Source: Methylomonas rhizoryzae (GTDB lineage: Bacteria; Pseudomonadota; Gammaproteobacteria; Methylococcales; Methylomonadaceae). Taken from it: DNA of 64,000 bases. The notes beneath the pieces are model-generated. The model searched no databases and was not told where the DNA came from. It saw only the letters and a program-made list of their open reading frames with translations. Below, piece after piece: positions 1-7,809 of this stretch (position 1 is the stretch's first letter; each line of letters begins with the position of its first letter). Location: the NCBI RefSeq assembly GCF_008632455.1, contig NZ_CP043929.1, positions 1,426,001 through 1,490,000 of the forward strand, read 5' to 3'. Made by a program: the position numbers and the translations under genes.

Positions 1-103
1 TGGGGTCTAGCACCCTAGCCTCGTGACCGCGCGCTGCCGCCGCTTCCATTAGGCGCACGCTGGAATACAGCGTGGCATCGCGGGATAAAATCGCGATTTT
101 CAT
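1..103 (-). CDS. rimK: RimK-type ATP-grasp ligase, N-terminus (cut by window edge)
   Basis: Only the first 34 codons are inside the window. The translation starts MKIAILSRDATLYSSVRLME and continues with a GHEARVLDP segment. This is the usual start of RimK, the ATP-grasp ligase that adds glutamate to the C-terminus of ribosomal protein S6 (MKIAILSR...LYS...RLxEAA..RGHEVxVLD). The ATG lies 10 bases after the mtnC stop on the same strand, so it is probably the last gene of the mtnB-mtnD-mtnC transcript. Related alpha-L-glutamate ligases begin the same way, so the exact substrate is open. Confidence 0.72.
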   Translation of the reverse strand, partial: MKIAILSRDATLYSSVRLMEAAAARGHEARVLDP

Positions 104-113
104 CGACCGCGGT

Positions 114-791
114 TTATTGGAGATGGATGCCGGCGAAATCGGCCGCTTGCGGGTGTGCGGCGGCGGTATCGACGCTTTGTCCCCTGACCAGCCAATAGGT
201 GCGCAGGTGGGCGGCGCGGGCGGCGTCCAGTTCTGCTTCTATGTCGGACAAGAACAAAATGCGCTCGGCGGGTAAGCCGATCCGCTCGGCAATGGCCTTA
301 TACGATGCGGCTTCGCGTTTGCCGCCGATGCGGGTGTCGAAATAGCCGGAGAACAGCGGGGTCAAATCGCCGAATTCGCTGTAGCCGAACAGCAGCTGCT
401 GCGCTTCCACCGAGCCGGAGGAGTAGACGTAAAGCCCAAGGCCGGCTTCCTTCCAGTTTTGCAGGTATTTGGCGGCGTCCGGATAAATATGGCCTTTGAA
501 AGCGCCTTGCCGGTAGCCGTCGCGCCACACCATGCCTTGTAGCGACTTGAGCGGGGTGATTTTTTGATCTTGGTCTATCCAGGCGATGAATTGCTGAGTT
601 TGTTGGCTCAGGCTCAGGCCGCCGCCGGCGAGGTCGTCAACCTCGGCCAAAATCTGTCGTACTTCCGGTTCGCCGGCGTGCTGCTGCAGATAAGCGGGAA
701 TTTTCGCTCTAGCATAGGGAAATAACACGTCTTTAACGAAGGACAGCGACGACGTCGTGCCTTCAATATCCGTGACGATGGCTTTAATCAT
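114..791 (-). CDS. mtnC: Enolase-phosphatase E1 (methionine salvage)
   Basis: 225 residues starting MIKAIVTDIEGTTSSLSFV. The first Asp-containing HAD motif appears as DIEGTTS, which is characteristic of MtnC rather than of other HAD phosphatases. Later motifs are YSSGSVEAQ, GGKREAASY and FLSDIEAELDAA. The enzyme enolises and then dephosphorylates 2,3-diketo-5-methylthiopentyl-1-phosphate to give the acireductone. The ATG at 791 overlaps the mtnD stop as ATGA, showing translational coupling; an upstream in-frame extension would run inside mtnD and is not the start. Confidence 0.95.
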   Translation of the reverse strand: MIKAIVTDIEGTTSSLSFVKDVLFPYARAKIPAYLQQHAGEPEVRQILAEVDDLAGGGLSLSQQTQQFIAWIDQDQKITPLKSLQGMVWRDGYRQGAFKGHIYPDAAKYLQNWKEAGLGLYVYSSGSVEAQQLLFGYSEFGDLTPLFSGYFDTRIGGKREAASYKAIAERIGLPAERILFLSDIEAELDAARAAHLRTYWLVRGQSVDTAAAHPQAADFAGIHLQ

Positions 792-1345
792 AAGGTTTCG
801 AGGTATTGCTCCAGGGTTGGAAAGCGCCCGGCAATTTGATCGCCGGTAAATTGCGCGACCCAGCCGTCTTCGGTGGTGAAGAAGCGAATACACTTGAAAT
901 CCGGATTTTCGCCCATGTCGAACCAGTGCTTGGTGTCGGCGGGTACGCTGATCAGGTCGCCTTGTTCGCACAGAATGGCGTAAACCCGATCGGCGATATG
1001 CAAAAAGAACAGTCCGCAACCCTCGACGAAAAAGCGTACTTCGAAATCGCTGTGGATGTGTTCGGACAGGAATTTCTGCCTCATGCCGTGCTTGTCCGGA
1101 TGATCCGCGGTCAGGCTGACCACATCTACCGATTGAAAACCGTATTGCTGTTTCAGCCGTTCAATCGGGCCTTGGTAGGCGTCCATCACGGTTTGTACGC
1201 CGGCGTGGGCGACGGATTCGCATTCCGCCAGCCAACGCTCGAATTGCACGCCTATCGCGCTCAATTGTTCGGCAATGGCGGAAAATTCCTGGGTGGTCAC
1301 CCCGTCTTGCGGACGGTCGGCCGGGAAAACGGTTAACGCGCTCAT
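788..1345 (-). CDS. mtnD: Acireductone dioxygenase
   Basis: 185-residue cupin. The metal-binding set is visible as HIHSDFEVRFFVEG and a later HWFDMG, the ARD signature HxHx4Ex(n)H. It oxidises the acireductone made by MtnC. With Fe2+ the product is the 2-keto acid that is transaminated to methionine; with Ni2+ the off-pathway products include CO. The stop overlaps the mtnC start and its own start overlaps the mtnB stop, so the three genes form one tightly coupled operon. Confidence 0.95.
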   Translation of the reverse strand: MSALTVFPADRPQDGVTTQEFSAIAEQLSAIGVQFERWLAECESVAHAGVQTVMDAYQGPIERLKQQYGFQSVDVVSLTADHPDKHGMRQKFLSEHIHSDFEVRFFVEGCGLFFLHIADRVYAILCEQGDLISVPADTKHWFDMGENPDFKCIRFFTTEDGWVAQFTGDQIAGRFPTLEQYLETL

Positions 1346-1965
1346 GGTTGTTTGACTCCGTATAAGCGAATTTCACAATCGAACAAAAAGTCCAGCGCTT
1401 CCAGGTGACGTAAAGTTTCCGCTACCGAGCGGCCCCAGGTATAAAACCCGTGGCCGGCGATTACGTAGGCGTGGATGTCGCCGTGTTTGTCCAGATAGCG
1501 GTTTACCGCCGCCGACAAACGGGGAATGTCTTGGTCGTTGGCGAAAATCGGGATGGTAATCCGGGTTTCGTGGCTATCGATGCCGGCTAAGGCTTTCAAC
1601 AACTCATAATCTTCCAAGACAATTTCGGAAGCGAACAGTTTTGCCGCCAGCGTGGCGTTAATGGAATGCGGATGCAGCACCGCGTGGACGTCGGGGTAAC
1701 GCTGATAGAGCGCGGTATGCAACAAGGTTTCCGCAGACGGTTTTTTGCCGTCCAGCGCATTGCCGTCGGCGTCGATCAGCATGATGTCGTCGCGTTGCAA
1801 TTGGCCTTTATGCCTGCCGGATACGGTAATCGCGATCGTGCCGTCGGCCAAGCGGGCGGAGAAGTTGCCGCTGGTTGCCGGTACCCAGCCCTTGCTGTCG
1901 ATCAGGCGGCCGGCCGCGATCAGTTCGTCGGCTTTGCAATAAAATTCGTCGGATTTTTGCGTCAT
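1342..1965 (-). CDS. mtnB: Methylthioribulose-1-phosphate dehydratase
   Basis: 207 residues from the ATG at 1965 (MTQKSDEFYCKADELIAAG). Class II aldolase/adducin fold with GWVPATSGNFSARL near the N-terminus, the zinc-binding pair HPHSINATL, and a C-terminal VIAGHGFYTWG. It dehydrates methylthioribulose-1-phosphate to the diketone used by MtnC. The reading frame stays open upstream to 2067, but that extension lies inside rnpB, so the 1965 start is preferred. Confidence 0.93.
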   Translation of the reverse strand: MTQKSDEFYCKADELIAAGRLIDSKGWVPATSGNFSARLADGTIAITVSGRHKGQLQRDDIMLIDADGNALDGKKPSAETLLHTALYQRYPDVHAVLHPHSINATLAAKLFASEIVLEDYELLKALAGIDSHETRITIPIFANDQDIPRLSAAVNRYLDKHGDIHAYVIAGHGFYTWGRSVAETLRHLEALDFLFDCEIRLYGVKQP

Positions 1966-1989
1966 CGGAATTGCGCTGCGGCAGCGGAG

Positions 1990-2346
1990 AGAAAACGAGT
2001 CGGCCTGTAAGCCGGGTTCTGTCGAGAACAGCCATTCATCTAGGCACCAAGTCACCTTGGCGCTCAAGCAATCTACCCAGGCGCCGCGCGGGCCGCGCGT
2101 ATGCGCCTCTATTTGATCTTGCTCCGGATGGGGTTTGCCATGCCACGCCTGTTACCAGCCGCGCGGTGCGCTCTTACCGCACCATTTCACCCTTACCGAA
2201 ATTCGATAAAATTCCGGCGGTATATTTTCTGCGGCACTTTCCGTAGGCTCGCGCCTCCCAGGTATTACCTGGCATCCTGCCCTATGGAGCCCGGACTTTC
2301 CTCCCTTTCACCTGAGCGAAACGGCGGCTGTTCGGCCGACTCGGGG
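1990..2346 (-). ncRNA. rnpB: RNase P RNA, bacterial type A
   Basis: Read on the minus strand, this stretch has the conserved blocks of bacterial RNase P RNA: GGAGGAAAGTCCGGGCTCC near the 5' end, ATAGGGCAG, GGTGAAA, TAAGAGCGCACCG, a GATGAATGGCTG block near the 3' end and AGAACCCGGCTTAC at the very end. The ends pair: the 5' end CGAGTCGGCC (2334-2343) is complementary to 3' GGCCGACTCG (1996-2005). This is the catalytic RNA that matures tRNA 5' ends. The boundaries are accurate to a few bases. Confidence 0.95.
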
Positions 2347-2350
2347 CGCG

Positions 2351-2356
2351 ATTATA
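2351..2356 (-). promoter_or_regulatory. -10 element of the rnpB promoter
   Basis: A perfect TATAAT on the minus strand sits 5-7 bases before the inferred rnpB 5' end. No good -35 hexamer was seen at 16-18 bases, so only the -10 is claimed. Confidence 0.6.
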
Positions 2357-2488
2357 CCCAACTTACGCTAACCGGCGCGCAATTATCTGCGCGCCGGGCA
2401 GGGCTAGCGTATTTAAACGAGGTAGAAGATCGATCTTAATGCTGTCAGCGCTTGCAGCCGGTAAGCGGTACTCATGTTGTTGCGGTGA

Positions 2489-3079
2489 TTAGCCATGGCT
2501 ACGGTAGTGGGTGTCCATGTCGCCTTCGTTATAGATTTCTTTACCGCGTCCCATGATGCCAGCTCTGCCGCTTTCGGCAAAAGCCAATATTTTCGACGCC
2601 GTAGTGTTAGCTATGTTGAGTTGCCGCAAGGTATCGGCCAGGATTGCCATGGCGGTATCGAAGTTGTCGTCGTTGGGTTGCAAACGAATCAAATGCGAAT
2701 GCGCCGGACACAATAGAATCAATTCGGAGGGTTTGCCGGTATTGACGATATCACCCGTTACAAAAGCTTCCAGGAACGCGAAATCCCGGTTGTTTACCAG
2801 ACTGGGCTTGGCATTGCCTCTGGCGAACGCGGCGGTAAAAAAGTCGTTGGCTAATTCCCAGACTTGCTTGTCCGTATATCGGCTTCTGTTTAACAGCGCG
2901 GCGACGAGCAATTTCAACGGCTTGGTTTGCTCGGCGATCGGCCGGGTGTAGAAGTATCGGTTGACGCGATAGTCGTCCAACAGGTTCCGGTAAAACGCAT
3001 CGACAACCGTGGCAATCAAATTCGCGTCCGCTAATTCAGTGTAGTTTTCCGCTAGTTGCGGCTGGGTGTATTCGCTCAT
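2489..3079 (-). CDS. Truncated-hemoglobin-like protein (group 1 type)
   Basis: 196 residues. The N-terminal part (VVDAFYRNLLDDYRVNRYF) resembles the A-B helices of truncated hemoglobins (DxFYxxVLxDxRxxxFF). The C-terminal part, CPAHSHLIRLQ followed by NFDTAMAILADTLRQL, resembles the proximal-His and G-H region (AHxHLxxxLxxxHFDxxxxxLxxTLxxL). Between them lies an extra segment of about 35 residues not found in ordinary ~120-residue group 1 globins, and a C-terminal tail of about 40 residues follows. Expected roles are heme-based O2 or NO binding. It is the nearest gene upstream of the sMMO operon, on the opposite strand, so the two share a control region. Confidence 0.65.
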   Translation of the reverse strand: MSEYTQPQLAENYTELADANLIATVVDAFYRNLLDDYRVNRYFYTRPIAEQTKPLKLLVAALLNRSRYTDKQVWELANDFFTAAFARGNAKPSLVNNRDFAFLEAFVTGDIVNTGKPSELILLCPAHSHLIRLQPNDDNFDTAMAILADTLRQLNIANTTASKILAFAESGRAGIMGRGKEIYNEGDMDTHYRSHG

Positions 3080-3395
3080 TGTTTATTCTCCGCGCGTGTT
3101 GTTGTAATAGTTATTCGATTCGAGCTTGTTTTCGAGACAAATCGGCCGGTCTAACCGGGAGTCAAGCCGGAAATTAGCGCTGCTTGCGTGATAAAAGCGT
3201 CGCTAAGTCTTTGGATTTAAAAGATGCCGTAAATTTATCGGAGTATTCCCAAGTTTCTGTTTTTGTCAATGCGAAATTGTTTGCGCGTTTCCGGCATGCT
3301 TATAAAAATGGCAATGCGACAAAACAATCAGCGCAGTTCGGTAAAACGTTCGGAATCGCCACGCCTGCTTTCAGGCTGCCGCAATCGAAGTAGGC

Positions 3396-3464
3396 GGCAA
3401 AAGCTGGACGTTTGCTTTCTGGACATTGTTCAGTTTTTAGACAGCGCTCGGCAAACCGTTTGCC
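3396..3464 (+). promoter_or_regulatory. Two GGCAAA/TTTGC inverted repeats upstream of mmoX (candidate activator sites)
   Basis: GGCAAA (3396-3401) faces TTTGC (3411-3415), and GGCAAA (3450-3455) faces TTTGCC (3459-3464). They lie about 70-135 bases before the -24 element of the mmoX sigma54 promoter, the usual distance for enhancer sites of sigma54 activators. MmoR, encoded downstream, would be the natural binder, but this is inference. The rest of 3080-3532 holds no convincing gene. Confidence 0.35.
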
Positions 3465-3532
3465 TGCAAGCCGACTGGCGATTCGGCGCTAGATTATTGT
3501 TAATCAAACATAAATGATTTCTTTCCGAATGT

Positions 3533-3548
3533 TGGCACAGCCGCTGCA
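3533..3548 (+). promoter_or_regulatory. Sigma54 (-24/-12) promoter of the sMMO operon
   Basis: TGGCACAGCCGCTGCA matches the RpoN consensus TGGCAC-N5-TTGCA at all but one base. The GG (3534-3535) and GC (3546-3547) are exactly ten bases apart. Predicted transcription start is near 3559, giving a leader of about 110 bases before mmoX. sMMO operons are known to be sigma54-dependent and MmoR-activated, and an mmoR gene is present downstream. Confidence 0.88.
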
Positions 3549-3669
3549 TTAAAGGGCTGGGGTCGGCGGCCTTTCGAGACATGGCAGCCATTCGAGACGA
3601 CGGAATGCGTACCGTGCTTCAAGCGTCGCCGATCTCTTCGATAGCAAGATCCAACAACGAGGAGAAATC

Positions 3670-5253
3670 ATGGCAATAAGTGCAGCAACCAAAGCCGCAA
3701 CCGACGCGTTAGCGGTTAACCGTGCGCCTACCAGCGTCAATGCGCAGGAAGTGCATAGGTGGTTACAAAGTTTTACTTGGGATTTCGAGAAAAACCGGAC
3801 CAAGTATCCGACCAAGTACAAAATGGCTAACCAGACCAAGGAGCAGTTCAAGCTGATCGCCAAAGAATACGCGCGGATGGAATCGGTCAAGGACGAGCGC
3901 CAATTCGGCAGTTTGCAAGACGTGCTGACCCGCCTGGACGCCGGCAACCGGGTGCATCCCAAATGGGGCGAAACCATGAAAGTGGCGTCCAATTTTTTGG
4001 AAGTCGGCGAATACAACGCCATCGCCGCGACCGGCATGTTGTGGGATTCGGCCACCGCGCCGGAGCAAAAAAACGGCTACTTGGCGCAAGTGTTGGACGA
4101 AATTCGGCATACCCACCAGTGCGGCTACGTCAATTACTACTACAGCAAGCATTATCACGACCCGGCCGGCCATAATGACGCGCGGCGCACCCGGACGATA
4201 GGACCGCTGTGGAAAGGCATGAAACGGGTGTTTTCCGACGGTTTCATCTCCGGTGATGCGGTCGAATGTTCCATCAACCTGCAATTGGTCGGCGAAGCCT
4301 GCTTTACCAATCCCTTGATCGTGGCGATTACCGAATGGGCGGCCGCCAACGGCGACGAAATTACCCCGACCGTGTTCTTGTCCATCGAAACCGACGAATT
4401 ACGGCACATGGCCAACGGTTACCAAACCGTGGTGTCCATCGCCAACGACGAAGCGGCCTCCAAATACCTGAACACCGACCTGAACAACGCCTTCTGGACC
4501 CAGCAAAAATATTTCACGCCGGTATTGGGCATGTTGTTCGAATACGGCTCCAAGTTCAAAGTCGAGCCCTGGGTGAAAACCTGGAACCGCTGGGTGTACG
4601 AAGACTGGGGCGGCATCTGGATCGGCCGTTTGGGCAAGTACGGCGTGGAATCGCCGCGCAGCCTGCGCGATGCAAAAAAAGACGCTTACTGGGCTCACCA
4701 CGATCTGTTCCTGTTGGCCTACGCCATGTGGCCTACCGGGTTCTTCCGTTTGAGCCTGCCCAGCCGGGAAGAAATGGATTGGTTCGAAGAAAACTATCCG
4801 GGCTGGTACGACCACTACGGCAAAATTTATGACGAATGGCGCGCCCGCGGCTGCGAAGACCCGAGCAGCGGCTTCATTCCGTTGATGTGGTTCATCGAAA
4901 ACAACCATCCGATTTACATCGACCGCGTCTCGCAAGTGCCGTTTTGCCCCTCCTTGTGCAAAGGCGCCAGCACATTGCGTGTACACGAATGGAACGGCAA
5001 AAAGCATTCGTTCTCCGACGACTGGGGCGAACGCATGTGGCTGACCGAGCCGGAGCGTTACGAGTGCCAAAACATGTTCGAGCAATACGCCGGCCGCGAA
5101 TTGTCGGAAGTGATCGCCGAATTGCACGGCGTGCGTAGCGACGGCAAAACCCTGATCGCGCAACCGCATACCAATAAAAACGGCAAGCTGTGGAGCTTGG
5201 ACGATCTGAAAAAACTGAACTGCGTATTCAAAGACCCGCTGCAAGACCTGTAA
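3670..5253 (+). CDS. mmoX: Soluble methane monooxygenase hydroxylase, alpha subunit
   Basis: 527 residues, the same length class as characterised MmoX. It holds the carboxylate-bridged di-iron centre that hydroxylates methane to methanol. All ligands are visible at canonical numbering: Glu114 (EVGE), Glu144 and His147 (DEIRHTH), Glu209 (GEACFTN), Glu243 and His246 (DELRHM). The conserved active-site Cys151 is also present. A clear Shine-Dalgarno (GAGGAG) precedes the ATG. First gene of mmoXYBZ, behind the sigma54 promoter. Confidence 0.99.
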   Translation: MAISAATKAATDALAVNRAPTSVNAQEVHRWLQSFTWDFEKNRTKYPTKYKMANQTKEQFKLIAKEYARMESVKDERQFGSLQDVLTRLDAGNRVHPKWGETMKVASNFLEVGEYNAIAATGMLWDSATAPEQKNGYLAQVLDEIRHTHQCGYVNYYYSKHYHDPAGHNDARRTRTIGPLWKGMKRVFSDGFISGDAVECSINLQLVGEACFTNPLIVAITEWAAANGDEITPTVFLSIETDELRHMANGYQTVVSIANDEAASKYLNTDLNNAFWTQQKYFTPVLGMLFEYGSKFKVEPWVKTWNRWVYEDWGGIWIGRLGKYGVESPRSLRDAKKDAYWAHHDLFLLAYAMWPTGFFRLSLPSREEMDWFEENYPGWYDHYGKIYDEWRARGCEDPSSGFIPLMWFIENNHPIYIDRVSQVPFCPSLCKGASTLRVHEWNGKKHSFSDDWGERMWLTEPERYECQNMFEQYAGRELSEVIAELHGVRSDGKTLIAQPHTNKNGKLWSLDDLKKLNCVFKDPLQDL

Positions 5254-5285
5254 TCCCTACCCAAACATGCAAGGAGACATCCGAT

Positions 5286-6464
5286 ATGTCTATCGAAGTA
5301 CAACAAGGAAAACGCGGCTTGACCGATCCGGACATGGTGCGCGCCATTCTGGCGGAAATTCCGGATCAACCGTTGGATACTCAACGCAAGATGAATTACT
5401 TCGTCAAACCGCGCTGGCGCCGCTTGACCGAATACGAAGTATTGAGCTGTTACGCGCAGCCGACCCCGGATTGGATTCCCGGCGGCCTGGATTGGGGCGA
5501 CTGGACCCAGAAATTCCATGGCGGCCGGCCTTCCTGGGGTAACGAAACCACCGAATTGCACGCTACCGACTGGCACAAGCACCGCGACCCGGCCAAACGT
5601 TGGCACGCACCTTACGTGAAAGACAAGGCTGAAGAGTGGCGTTACACCGACCGCTTCTTGCTGGCTTATTCGGCGGAAGGCCAGGTGCGCTCCATCGATC
5701 CGGTGTGGCGCGACGAGGTGTTGAACGACTATCTGGGCGCGTATTGCTTCAACGAGTACGGCTTGTTCAACGCCCATTCCTCGGCCTCGCGCGATTGTCT
5801 GGGCGACACGCTCAGACAAAGTATCGCCATGATAGGCTTCGACAAGGTTGACAACGCGCAAATGATCCAGCTGGAACGCACGTTTCTGGCCAAATTGGTA
5901 CCGGGTTTTCCGGAGTCGACCGACGAGCCGAAACGGGAGTGGACCGAAGGCGCTATCTACAAAGGCGCCCGCGAGACGGTGCAGGACATCTGGCAAGCCA
6001 CTTACGACTGGAACGAAATCCTGTGGGCCTGCCACATGGTGTACGACCCCTTGTTCGGCCAGTTCGTCCGACGCGAGTTCTTCCAGCGTTTGTCTTCGTA
6101 TTACGGCGACACCTTAACGCCGTTCTTCATCAACCAAATGCAGCTGTATTTCTCGCAAGCCAAAGGCATCACCGGCGACATGTTCTTCGAATGTCTGGGC
6201 GACGACGCCGAATTCGGCGATTACAACCGTCGCATGATGCGGGCCTGGACCGATAAATGGCTGCCCAGAACGGTGCAGGCATTACAGGATTTTATGGGCA
6301 TATTTGCCAAGATCAGCAAGATCGCCGGGGTGACCGACCGGGCCGCGGTAGAAGCGGCGCTGGGCAGAGTCGTCGACGATTGGCTCACCGATTTCGCCGA
6401 CCGGGTCAGTTATAAGGCCGATCCGGACACGCTGATCGCCACCGTCATGAAAGGTTATAAATAA
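5286..6464 (+). CDS. mmoY: sMMO hydroxylase, beta subunit
   Basis: 392 residues from the ATG at 5286 (MSIEVQQGKRGLTDPDMV), which follows AAGGAGACATCCGAT. An upstream in-frame opening overlaps mmoX and lacks a ribosome site. The ferritin-like helical fold lacks the di-iron ligands; typical blocks are YFVKPRWRRLTEYEVLSCY and ARETVQDIWQATYDWNEI. It pairs with MmoX and MmoZ in the (alpha-beta-gamma)2 hydroxylase and helps form the MmoB docking canyon. Confidence 0.98.
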   Translation: MSIEVQQGKRGLTDPDMVRAILAEIPDQPLDTQRKMNYFVKPRWRRLTEYEVLSCYAQPTPDWIPGGLDWGDWTQKFHGGRPSWGNETTELHATDWHKHRDPAKRWHAPYVKDKAEEWRYTDRFLLAYSAEGQVRSIDPVWRDEVLNDYLGAYCFNEYGLFNAHSSASRDCLGDTLRQSIAMIGFDKVDNAQMIQLERTFLAKLVPGFPESTDEPKREWTEGAIYKGARETVQDIWQATYDWNEILWACHMVYDPLFGQFVRREFFQRLSSYYGDTLTPFFINQMQLYFSQAKGITGDMFFECLGDDAEFGDYNRRMMRAWTDKWLPRTVQALQDFMGIFAKISKIAGVTDRAAVEAALGRVVDDWLTDFADRVSYKADPDTLIATVMKGYK

Positions 6465-6475
6465 GGAGCAACGAT

Positions 6476-6898
6476 ATGTCACTCAGTTCAAACGCTTACG
6501 GCGCCGGCATCATGGCCAAAAAAGGCAAGGATTTCGCCGACGAATATTTTGCCGAAGAAAATCAAGTGCTGCACGAAAGCAACGAAGTGGTGCTGGTGCT
6601 GAAAAAATCCGACGAAATCAACATCATCGTCGACGAAATCCTACTCGGCGACCGCCGCAGCGACAACCCCACTCTGGTGGTGGAAGACCGCGCCGGCTAT
6701 TGGTGGTTGAAAGCCACCGGCAAAATCGAAGTCGATTGCGAAGAAGTCTCCGAATTGCTGGGCCGCAACTTCAGCGTCTACGACTTTCTGGTTGACGTTT
6801 CGTCGACCATAGGCCGGGCATTCACCTTGGGCGAGAAATTCACCATCACCTCCGAATTGATGGGCTTGGACCGCAAATTGGAAGACTTGAAATCCTAG
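6476..6898 (+). CDS. mmoB: sMMO regulatory (coupling) protein B
   Basis: 140 residues, against about 140 in known MmoB. The start SNAYGAGIMAKKGKDFADEY and the core VEDRAGYWWLKA, KIEVDCEEVSELLGR and ending TSELMGLDRKLEDL match MmoB closely. This cofactorless protein docks on MmoX/MmoY and gates substrate and O2 access and electron transfer. It follows mmoY by 11 bases with an AAGGAG ribosome site. Confidence 0.98.
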   Translation: MSLSSNAYGAGIMAKKGKDFADEYFAEENQVLHESNEVVLVLKKSDEINIIVDEILLGDRRSDNPTLVVEDRAGYWWLKATGKIEVDCEEVSELLGRNFSVYDFLVDVSSTIGRAFTLGEKFTITSELMGLDRKLEDLKS

Positions 6899-6908
6899 GG
6901 AGACGGGC

Positions 6909-7412
6909 ATGGCAAATTATCAAATTCACGACAATCCGGTCCGCGATCTGTGGGTGCAAAAAATCGGTGCGTTGAACACCTTGGTCAAAGGCGTGGCGCT
7001 GTTGAACGAGTTTCGCAGCAAATACACCACGCCGCTGCGGGAAAACTACGAGCTGGAGCTGGATTGGGGCTGGATAGAGTGCAAGCTGGAAGAAAAGGTT
7101 GCCTTACTCAAACACAAGGAATTCAACGACCAGCAATTGCTGAACCGCTGCGCCAACGGCAACGACGCCCAGCAGGAAGCCAATGCGGTGTTGGCCGATA
7201 TGGCGGCCTGTACCGACAAATACCAGGCCGAGAAAATCCATATCGGATTCCGGCAAGCCTTCAAACCGCCGATGATGCCGGTCAACGTGTTCATGGACAC
7301 CGACCGCATCCTCGGCAACAAGTTGATGGAGCTGCGCAATATCGGTTACTACGACTTGCCGCTGGAACAACTGCGCGCGGAGCGCGGCGTCAAGGTCATC
7401 ACCCTGCAATAG
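6909..7412 (+). CDS. mmoZ: sMMO hydroxylase, gamma subunit
   Basis: 167 residues starting MANYQIHDNPVRDLWVQKI, with ELDWGWIECKLEEKVALL and PPMMPVNVFMDTDRILG, all typical of MmoZ. It is the small helical subunit on the outside of the hydroxylase dimer. It starts 10 bases after mmoB behind a GGGAGA ribosome site, and is the last gene before an intrinsic terminator-like hairpin. Confidence 0.97.
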   Translation: MANYQIHDNPVRDLWVQKIGALNTLVKGVALLNEFRSKYTTPLRENYELELDWGWIECKLEEKVALLKHKEFNDQQLLNRCANGNDAQQEANAVLADMAACTDKYQAEKIHIGFRQAFKPPMMPVNVFMDTDRILGNKLMELRNIGYYDLPLEQLRAERGVKVITLQ

Positions 7413-7451
7413 GCATAAACGGATAGTCCGCTCGCTTGTTGGTTTGCAAAT

Positions 7452-7476
7452 TCCGCCAAGGACGGCGGAGTTTTTT
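7452..7476 (+). terminator. Intrinsic terminator or attenuator between mmoZ and mmoD
   Basis: TCCGCC (7452-7457) pairs with GGCGGA (7464-7469) around a six-base loop, followed almost at once by TTTTTT (7471-7476). It divides the structural subunits and MmoB from mmoD-mmoC. The stem is only six pairs but GC-rich, so partial read-through is likely. Confidence 0.6.
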
Positions 7477-7544
7477 CCGCTACGAATCGATGTGCCGGAA
7501 TTGCGCATCGGTGCGATTCAATCACTTTAGAAGGATGCAAGACG

Positions 7545-7796
7545 ATGGAATTAGAGATAGAACGCGGTGTTCAAGCCGCACCGTTAGCGTTGGACGCCGC
7601 AAACGGCTTAACCCCGCTCTACCAAGCCGACCCTTATACCGCCTATGGCGAAGATTTGGATTTCATGTGGCGCTGGACGATATACCGGGACAACCGCTTG
7701 GTGCAGGAAGGTTGTTCTCTGACCTTGGATGCGTCGCGCCGGGCGGTGGCGCACGTAATGGCGGTGTTTCAATCGTCGTGGCCGGCAATAGGCTGA
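7545..7796 (+). CDS. mmoD: MmoD, sMMO assembly/regulatory protein
   Basis: 83 residues. The central block DLDFMWRWTIYRDNRLVQEGCSLTL, kept here as short motifs FMWRWTIYRD and QEGCSL, is typical of MmoD (OrfY). The family binds the hydroxylase, inhibits it, and is part of the copper switch between sMMO and particulate MMO. It has its own Shine-Dalgarno (AGAAGGA) and lies downstream of a terminator-like hairpin, so it may be made at a different level from mmoXYBZ. Confidence 0.93.
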   Translation: MELEIERGVQAAPLALDAANGLTPLYQADPYTAYGEDLDFMWRWTIYRDNRLVQEGCSLTLDASRRAVAHVMAVFQSSWPAIG

Positions 7797-7809
7797 GGAG
7801 TTGCCCGCC

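Noticed and set aside
2101..2439. Plus-strand frame across rnpB
   Set aside because: The region folds and matches as RNase P RNA on the minus strand.
3184..3517. Short frames upstream of mmoX
   Set aside because: They overlap the sigma54 control region, differ in codon use and have no ribosome site.
5058..6035. 325-residue minus-strand open frame antisense to mmoX/mmoY
   Set aside because: Lies fully across two certain genes and has no family-like features.
7801..7809. TTG start for mmoC
   Set aside because: It directly abuts the GAGGAG ribosome site, leaving no spacing; the ATG at 7810 fits.
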